From positions 50,490,393 to 50,554,392 of the forward strand of contig NC_073746.1 in NCBI RefSeq assembly GCF_029784135.1: a stretch of 64,000 bases of DNA, in the 5' to 3' direction. A model generated the notes under the pieces. It had not been told where the DNA came from. It made no database searches and saw only the letters and a program-made list of their open reading frames with translations. How positions within the stretch are numbered: position 1 is the first letter of the stretch; each line of letters opens with the position of its first letter. A program made the position numbers and the translations under genes. Source of the stretch: Toxorhynchites rutilus septentrionalis (lineage: Eukaryota; Arthropoda; Insecta; Diptera; Culicidae). Below, piece by piece: positions 38,301-47,300 of the stretch.

Positions 38301-41300
38301 TTGCGTCAACGTGTGTGGCACCCATACATCGAGCTTCTTTGTGAATCCAAGCTTTTTCAAATGGTTAATAACGGTTTGATGACTTATCCCCAGCTCTTGG
38401 CCGATGCTACGGCTGCTACTATGCCGGTCTTTCTCGGCTAATTCAGCGATTTTGTCGCAATTTTCGACGACAGGCCTTCCGGAGCGTGGCGCATCTTCGA
38501 CGACCTCTACACCAGAACGAAAACGTTGAAACCATCGTTGTGCGGTGGAAATGGAAACTGTATCGGGTCCATAAACTGCACAAATTTTATTGGCAGCTTG
38601 AGATGCATTTTTGCCTTTGTCATAGTACTAAAGGGTGTATCACATCAAATTGCATCACGGAAAAAACGCTGTAGAAATTTAATTTTTAGGAATTATATCT
38701 TCAGCTTTCACTTATAATCAGATAAGAGTGTATAGATCACGTTGGCCATGCTTCACTGTCAATTTTTCGTAAATTTGGAAAAATTTTGTCGAACGAAAAA
38801 GAGCGTCGTGAATTAATCCTGCGCACTCATTTCGAGAATCCGGAGTTGTCACATCGGGACATCGGTAAGATGCTGGGAATCGTCCAATCCACGGTCAGCA
38901 GAGTACTAAAACGATACTTCGAGAACCTAACCATCGACCGGAAGGTGAAGAACGGCAAAAATGGATGCTCCGTCAGTGAAACAGATCACAAGCGCGTAGT
39001 TAAGCAGTTTAGACGTGATCCGAGAAGTTCGGTCCGGGATGTCGCCAATAAGCTGAATTTGTCAAGTTCATTCGTCCAGCGGACCAAGCAGCGGGAGGGC
39101 CTGCGTACATACAAGGTTCAGAAGGCTCCTAACCGCGACGAAAGGCAAAACATGGTGGGGAAGACGCGAGCCCGGAAGCTGTACACCGAAATGCTGACGA
39201 AGCCACATTGCCTGGTAATGGACGACGAAACCTACGTCAAAGCGGACTTTCGTCAGCTGCCGGGCCTGTTGTTCTTCTCCGCAGAGGACAAATTCAGCGT
39301 TCCGGAGGAGATTCGCAAGCAGAAACTATCCAAGTTTGCTAAAAAGTACATGGTGTGGCAAGCGATCTGCTCTTGCGGAAAGCGGAGCGCCCCCTTCGTG
39401 ATGACCGGCACGGTAAACGGGCAGGTTTACCTTAAGGAGTGCCTACAGGAGCACTCACTACCACTATTGAAGCAGCACGAGGGCCCGACCATCTTCTGGC
39501 CGGATCTCGCTTCGTGCCACTATTCAAAGGACGTGTTGGAGTGGTACGAAGCCAACGGGGTCACCTTCGTGCCAAAGGAAATGAACCCGCCCAACGCGCC
39601 GGAGCTTCACCCAATAGAGAAATATTGGGCGATTATGAAGCAGGCCCTACGGAAGAACCCAAAAGTTGTCAAATCGGAGGCGGACTTCAAGAGAAAATGG
39701 ATTTCTGTTCAAAAAAAACTACAACCTGACGTTGTACAGAACCTTATGGACGGGGTAAAGAGGAAGGTGCGAGCATACGGGCTTGGGCTCAAAGTATGAA
39801 TAAAAAGAAAATGCCAAAAGTTGTTTAATAGTTTTTATTTTATTGTCTAAAATTTTCAAAAGGATCGGTCTACTGGGCGAATTTCTACAGCGTTTTTTTC
39901 CGTGATGCAATTTGATGTGACACACCCTTTACTGTAAAATATGTCGGATTTTCTCTTTATTTTGCTCCATATTTGCGACACTATAACTCACGAACGACTT
40001 ATTCAAACAAAACACTGTCAAGGACTATATTATAGCGCGCAAAAATACCTTTACAACAAGCTATAGTATGACTCGATACAATGAATACAACTAGAACTAC
40101 GCGCTTACAACGATACCTCGCGGAAATACCGCAGGACTTTTTTGACAGCCTAATATAATTTTCGTGTGAACAACATATTTATACATGATTGGTTTGTTTT
40201 CATGAAGATTTTCCGTCTCCAGTAATAAAAAAAAGTCGCAGGAGAGTTGTGTCCGACACATGACCGTGTAGTTGACGTAGGATTCTGTTAGGCAATATGT
40301 TGATTTTGGATATGTTTGAAGAATTACATCGTTAAACTTTTTGGTCAAGATTTGGTGGCCCTGAAAAGGACAATTTTGTTTGGTTGTTGGATATTGTTTG
40401 TTCACTCTACCAGTGTTTACCGAGTGATGATGGTAGAAATATGGTAAACAGTCGTTGGGTGGGGCGTATCAGATAGAAGATGCCAAAGTGGAATGAGATA
40501 TGATGAAAACCGCCCTTCTGTGTTATGTATGGATGAAATAAAGAAAACAAAAAAACGAACGACCCTCTCTTGAGCGGGAACACACCTTGGTTTTATTTAT
40601 AAAAATTGAAATAAATTGTTTCATATTTCAATTCATTTTTAACATAATTACTACCATATACAATTTTAATTTTTTAATTTCATATCAATGACAGATCGTG
40701 TATTGTGAAACATTAAGCGCAAGTGTAAGTGTAAAATTGTATATGGTAGTAACCAACATTAAAGTTTCAGATTTGCTAGAATTAATCGTTTCACTCACCC
40801 TACTTGTAATAAAAAATGCCTTGCATATATTTGCAATGCCGATTTCCCTCGGGCACCTAGGTTTTGATGTCTCTGTTAGGGGACACATTTCGGTACGAAC
40901 AAAAGTTCCCCCTGTTTTCATATATTTCCAATGTTTATTTCCCCCAGGCAGCTGGTTTTAATGTCTCTGTTAGGGAACACATTTCGGTAGGAACAAAAGT
41001 TCACCCTACTTTCATGTATTTGCAATGCCGATTTTCCCCAGGCAGCTTGGTTTTGATGTCTCTGTTAGTGAACCGCTGCATGTGTCGTCAATGTCGACCA
41101 ACTAGAAGTGGATATTTCCATTAGGATAGGGGTTTAGATTTTCCAATTGTTCGATAGTTAGTTTCATGACATATATTATTTTATTTAATATAAAAAAATG
41201 TTATGGAGTGCCGAAATCGATTGACGCAAAAACTTCATCAATTCATCATGAAATGATTGAACAATAAGCGTTCGAAATTGGACAATTTTCATTATGTGCT

Positions 41301-44300
41301 CGATTTTCGATTTTCAATTTGTACCCCAATATGTTCGTAATCCTACCTCAAAATCCATACAAATTAGAAAATATCCTATCTAATCAATCAACAATCAAAG
41401 ATATCAATAGCAAGCAAGCAATAATTTATCAGAATCAAACAAGAGGAGATGATTTGAAGGTGGCGACTCTATATGCAGTCATTCCATGTCAAACCGAGAT
41501 AAAGGGTGTGTCACATCAAATTGCATCACGGAAAAAACGCTGTAGAAATTCGCCCAGTAGACCGATCCTTTTGAAAATTTTAGACAGTAAAATAAAAACT
41601 ATTAAACAACTTTTAGCATTTTCTTTTTATTCATACTTCGAGCCCAAGCCCGTATGCTCGCACCTTCCTCTTTACCCCGTCCATAAGGTTCTGTACAACG
41701 TCAGGCTGTAGTTTTTTTTTGAACAGAAATCCATTTTCTCTTGAAGTCCGTCTCCGATTTGGCAACTTTTGGGTTCTTCCGGAGGGCCTGCTTCATAATC
41801 GCCCAATATTTCTCTATTGGGCGAAGCTCCGGCGCGTTGGGCGGGTTCATTTCCTTTGGCACGAAGGTGACCCCGTTGGCTTCGTACCACTCCAACACGT
41901 CCTTTGAATAGTGGCACGAAGCGAGATCCGGCCAGAAGATGGTCGGGCCCTCGTGCTGCTTCAATAGTGGTAGTAAGCGCTCCTCCGCTTTCCGCAAGAG
42001 CAGATCACTTGCCACACCATGTACTTTTTGGCAAACTTGGATAGTTTCTGCTTGCGAATCTCCTCCGGAACGCTGAATTTGTCCTCTGCGGAGAAGAACA
42101 ACAGGCCCGGCAGCTGACGAAAGTCCGCTTTGACGTAGGTTTCGTCGTCCATTACCAGGCAATGCGGCTTCGTCAGCATTTCGGTGTACAGCTTCCGGGC
42201 TCGCGTCTTCCCCACCATGTTTTGCCTTTCGTCGCGGTTAGGAGCCTTCTGAACCTTGTATGTACGCAGGCCCTCCCGCTGCTTGGTCCGCTGGACGAAT
42301 GAACTTGACAAATTCAGCTTATTGGCGACATCCCGGACCGAACTACTCGGATCACGTCTAAACCATCCATTACTCCTTAACTACGCGCTTGTGATCTTTT
42401 TCACTGACGGAGCATCCATTTTTGCCGCTCTTCACCTTCCGGTCGATGGTTAGGTTCTCGAAGTATCGTTTTAGTACTCTGCTGACCGTGGATTGGATGA
42501 TTCCCAGCATCTTACCGATGTCCCGATGTGACAACTCCGGATTCTCGAAATGAGTGCACAGGATTAATTCACGACGCTCTTTTTCGTTCGACAAAATTTT
42601 TCCAAATTTACGAAAAATTGACAGTGAAGCATGGCCAACGTGATCTATACACTCTTATCTGATTATAAGCGAAAGCTGAAGATATAATTCCTAAAAATTA
42701 AATTTCTACTGCGTTTTTTCCGTGATGCAATTTGATGTGACACACCCTTTAGTAGATCTCGGATTTTCGTGAAAAATAGTAGTTTTGTTCCTTACCGCAA
42801 AATATTAGACTCGTGTTTTTTTATTCTTTCATTCGGGTATCTATTTCCATTTCAGGGTGGTCCGAAAAATAAGCCGAACCTTTTTCAAAAAATCTTTTTT
42901 TCAAAAATTAATAACTTTTGCACAATTAGACCGATTCAAAAGATCGGTATATCAAATTAAAGCCAATTGAATAGTTTTTTTTTTTTTGTAAAAATATTAA
43001 ATTTGCCAAAAATTTGGATTTTGTTTTTGTAATTATTGAATACATTGGTTTTTCGTAGTTTACTCGGTTGAAGAAAGAGGAGGCCATACCTTTTTATATA
43101 TTTTATTGAATGCTGAGGTTTTTTTACATAACACACCAAAAATCTGAGAAGCGTTTTTTTTCGTTTTTGAGTTATAATTTTTCAAAGTTAACCAATGGTC
43201 CAAAAATCATTGTTTCACCTTTTCTACCAAAACTTTGATTTGATATGTCGATCATTTGAATCGGTCCAGTAGTTTTAAATTATGAATTTTTGGAAATATT
43301 TTTCAGGCCACCCAAAAATGGAAAAAGGCATCCTAATAAAAAAAAAGAGAACAAAACTAGTCTGCTATTTTGCGATGAGGATCAAAACAAATAGTTTTCG
43401 TGGAAATCTGAGAACCACTATATCGGTTTGGCATGAAAAAGCTGTATTATCCCTAAAGATTCAATGAGAGCCTAGTTTAAAGAGTTTCAATTTGATAGAG
43501 ATTTTTTCAGAAAGATTTTTGTCTAATCATATCATGTTCAATGAAAAAACTAAACTGGATACCGATTAGAGGTACATTCATGCATACCAGTTCGCAATAT
43601 TTTATCAAAAATAGTCTTGCAAGTGGTAACCATCGTATGACTATTTATGGACACGTATGTGCTGTGTCTTTATTGAACATCATAAAATGAACATACAAAC
43701 GATCATCGTACTAAAAATATCATATGAAATCTCCATCTCGTTTTATTCATTTGATGTTCATCGTTCTGTAATCATATAACAGTGTTCACGACGAACGCTC
43801 ACCGTTGCTTTGAGCAACCTTCAAACCTTCCTTCCGGATTTGAGCAATCCGGAAACGTACTATTCATCGTGTATGGATGTGTGAGCGAGGAGGTGAATGC
43901 ATATGGGTGCAGCTACGCTTGAAAGCAGAATAAAGAAAGAAAAGATTATATATCATTAGCTGTCCAATAACATTAAAACTACAATCAAATTAACCGGAAT
44001 TAAAGAATGACTATGACCACGAATGGTAGAATGAAATAACATATGTTCACCACTTTTCTAGGTACGTTCGACAGAAAGAGAAAACATCTACACGTTCCAC
44101 TGAGGGTCGTGTTTGCGGCTGTGCTTTTTTTCTTATGTGACTGTTGGAGCCGAGCAATGAATTCTTGGTCACGTTCACAGTACATATTGAGCCGTAACTT
44201 TCGCACAAGGGCAGTATATGATGGTCACCAAAAATGTCGACCGTTTAAAACACTGATCAAGAAGTACTAATGGTTTTATTTAGCCAGCTACACTTCCCCA

Positions 44301-47300
44301 AATCTACTTGTTCATTCCCCTTTTTTGTTCCTTATAAATAAGCAGCATCCGTTGGGGTCAGTTCTCTACAAGATCCTCACAAACTTCACAAGGGAAGACT
44401 CACGGTCATAATATATGTTATCCGTATCACCTGGCGATATAATTATTACGACCCATTCCAGACAATGTTACAGACTAGGATATATTGCCGAGGCAAGCTA
44501 GCTAATTAAAATTAAGTTTAAGAATACATTGTGAGATTATTACTCCTTATTGCTAAATACAAATAAACTAAAGAGAAATGCAACCGATCGATAAATATTT
44601 CTGTAAGGATGGTTTTATTAATAGTAATTTTATCTTCATTTATGAACATCGATATAAAAAACAGATTATTCATGGTTTAATGTTGAAACATCTATCTGTT
44701 GTTTCAACAATTTAATATTAGAAAAGCAGGTTTTAATAAATAATACTAAAAATTATTGCTTCTTTTACAAAGTTCAGGTTCCGGTTCAAGTTATTACAAC
44801 CCGATTCAGGTTCAATTGCAAAATAATTTTTCAAGGTTTCATTTGGAGTACTGAATGAGTAAAATTTACGGATTTCAATACAACAGTAAATGTCCTCAAA
44901 GTCCTAAGTCAAGTTTCCGTCCGTGCTTCTAGGCATAGACTCTTCTATATATATTTTTTTAGCATAAAATAGTTCAAAAATAAGTGATTCCAATTTGAAC
45001 CCAGTGTTGCCACCAGGACACGGCATAGTCATAGTCAACTGAGGATAGACTATCTGACTGACTATATCCGTATTCAGTTGAGAATGACTTTTGGCTTCTT
45101 CACGCAGTTCCTCCGCCAAAACGACTAAAAGTCAGTCGGACGTTTAGTCGCTATCTCCCTCTACCGACTCAACTGTTTAATTTCCTTCGTCCCAGTCAAA
45201 TTGTCTTCATTGTTTTTTGAAGTCACTTCCCCCAAAACGAATTAGTTCCTCTCTCTCTCCCATGTATCATTATGCATGCATCGATGTTTGAGTTCAATGT
45301 GGTTTGGCATACGCTACAGGTGAGCTTGATTTTTTTTGTACCGTACACGAAAATTACTCACACGTATAAAAAACATGCAGTGTGTGTGCGCTATTTTGCT
45401 CGTTATTTAATAATACTAACACGCCTTCATAGCATACTTGATAAATGTCTAAGTTCGTTGGTTTGAGCTCACGATGGGTAGACAATAAACCGTCCATTGA
45501 TGGGGTAACTACTTTTTTGCATCAGAAATCAAGTTTTCGCTCCTCTTTATATGGACGTAAAAATAAGATTGCGTACGCGGGTATAAAATAAGTATCAGGG
45601 CGAAATGGAAGTGTGGATTGAAGTCAGTTCAATGAAGAGGCAGATTTGTATTCATTAGTCGCGTCAGTTAAAATAACCACTGACTGGACTAGTTCACCAG
45701 CCATCTTCGCTAGTCAACGCTAGTCAATTCATTTTCTAGTCAAGTCACTTTTTGTTGACCTCGGCTGCCGAAGCAGTTCTAGTCGAAGCAAAGCTGAGAG
45801 TAGAGTCGGTCATTTTATCTGTACCAGAGGGGTTAAAAATCTTTCTCATCTGTACTTTTTCGTCCAAAAATCTGTACCATCGAAAATATTCGTGGTAGAA
45901 ATTTAGCATGAAAAAATACTCATTTATTTACTACAAATACTATATTTACATTTGCAAGTCCTTCGTGAGTTTTATAATGCTTATACATATTTTTTTTTTA
46001 ATCTAGATTGCGTACTATCATTAATTTGTATGTGCACCCGTGGCCGAGTGGTTAGCGTCTCACATTATCATGCCGAGTGTTCGGGTCCGATTCCCGTTCT
46101 GGCCGGGGGATTTTTCGTCGAAGAAATTTCTTTCGACTTGCACTGTGGTCACGCGTATTCAATGCAAGGCATGTTATTTGGCTTAAGAAATCTCAACCAA
46201 GTATTGATAATTGACGCTAGTTAATGCATACGTTGAGACGGCAAAAGTTCCACAAGGAAACGTTAACGCCATTCAAGAAGAAAAACTATCATTAAATAAA
46301 ATTAAAAATAAATAAATTGCTTTGTTCGAATGTAAGAAATTTCACACACGGAAAAAATCTGTACCAAACTTTACCTTTTAACGAAAATCTGTACTCTATA
46401 CCGTACAGAATTTGTACCAAAAATAACGGAAAAATCTGTACCTTTCCAGATAAATCTGTACGTGTGACAACACTGCTTGAACCCCTCCTTTTCCCAAAGT
46501 GAATTGACGTATTTCCAACAATTCGCTATATCGCAACCATTTAGGAAAAGTAATATAAAAATACGAATTCTACATCAAATACTACATAAAACATATTTTC
46601 ATAAGACTGATCGTTCTCGAAATAGATCCAATTTTATATAAAGGGTGTCAACGTTAAAGTGATACACTTTATGATTTGAAAGTGAAACAGATGAACATTT
46701 TCTCCTCTGGATCCTTTTTAATATCAAGATTTTCAGTAAAGTAGTTATGCAGTAAAGTAGAACTGGTTCAGTTGAAGTCTTTCGTCTTTATATTTGATTA
46801 CGACCCGTGAGTGGTTTTCGAAATAATCACAAGACACACACACGACTTCAAACGGCATGTCGTCCCAGATCTTCACCAAATCATTCTTAAAAGCATCCAA
46901 ATATTTACTTCACCCAACTTTCCTAGCACATATACCAAAATTCCAGAATCCAATAGATTCAAATTGAGAGACAACGCGAACAATTCAGAGGGGCTGATGA
47001 TACACGGCAAATTTTCATTACACATCTTCTTGTTCAGAACAGTCTCTGAAGTAAAGGATTTTTCATCCGAAAACATTATGTTTTGAGCAGCGTACATCTT
47101 GAAAAGCAACCAAGAGCTGCCAACTCCGTCGGCAATATTTTTGCGAGATAATTCGTAGATTCGGGTTTTCAGAAGTCCTATTATCATGTTTCCAGTTTCC
47201 ATACCAAACGGATTTCATACTTGTGTATTTTTTTTAGTAAATCTAAAACGAATCGATAAAATCACAATATTTCATTTTATAGGTGTTACAGCAACAAACG

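Larger units (their letters stand above)
37640..39970 (-). pseudogene. DD34D mariner transposase, interrupted
   Basis: The start codon is at 39970 (MEQNKEKIRHILQ). The frame runs to the insertion at about 39931 and resumes at 38628 (YYDKGKNASQAANKIC). Then follow a helix-turn-helix region (RWFQRFRSG, APRSGRP), WVPH, MVTGDEKWVTY (first Asp), FHQDNARPH (second Asp) and HPPYIPDLVPSDYHLY (third Asp). The second and third Asp are separated by 34 residues, so DD34D. Besides the nested element there is a -1 shift in an A run (plus-strand T run near 38296-38301) and a TAG in place of Gln soon after NARPHSSLVTR, near 37903. The product would be a TA-specific transposase; this copy is dead. Confidence 0.88.
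37573..40153 (-). mobile_element. DD34D mariner, split by a DD37E element
   Basis: The inverted ends start ttaggctgtcaaaaaagtcc at both sides, with TA at 37571-37572 and 40154-40155. Removing the nested element at 38631-39929 and one TA leaves a mariner of 1280 bp, the usual full length. The order of insertion is clear: mariner first, DD37E later. Confidence 0.9.
41476..43455. repeat. Foldback repeat carrying a DD37E insertion
   Basis: The left arm opens cattccatgtcaaaccgaga (41481-41500) and resumes after the insertion at 42752 (ctcggattttcgtgaaaa, gggtggtccgaaaaat). The right arm is its inverse (ttttcaggccaccc at about 43304, cgtggaaatctgagaaccac, atatcggtttggcatg at 43421). The centre holds gaccgattc...tatcaaatt in both orientations. 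Related arms flank the LINE at 26.2-31.3 kb. Confidence 0.75.

Noticed and set aside
40345..40390. A histone gene
   Set aside because: Only the 3' stem-loop-like string is seen; no histone protein sequence occurs on either strand nearby.
46030..46100. Functional tRNA gene at the A/B-box sequence
   Set aside because: No full cloverleaf can be drawn and the sequence continues into a SINE body with an AT tail; the same holds for the heads at 6207 and 16554.
46811..47202. Frames of 91 and 109 codons just before beat exon D
   Set aside because: Mutually antisense, without domain or start context.
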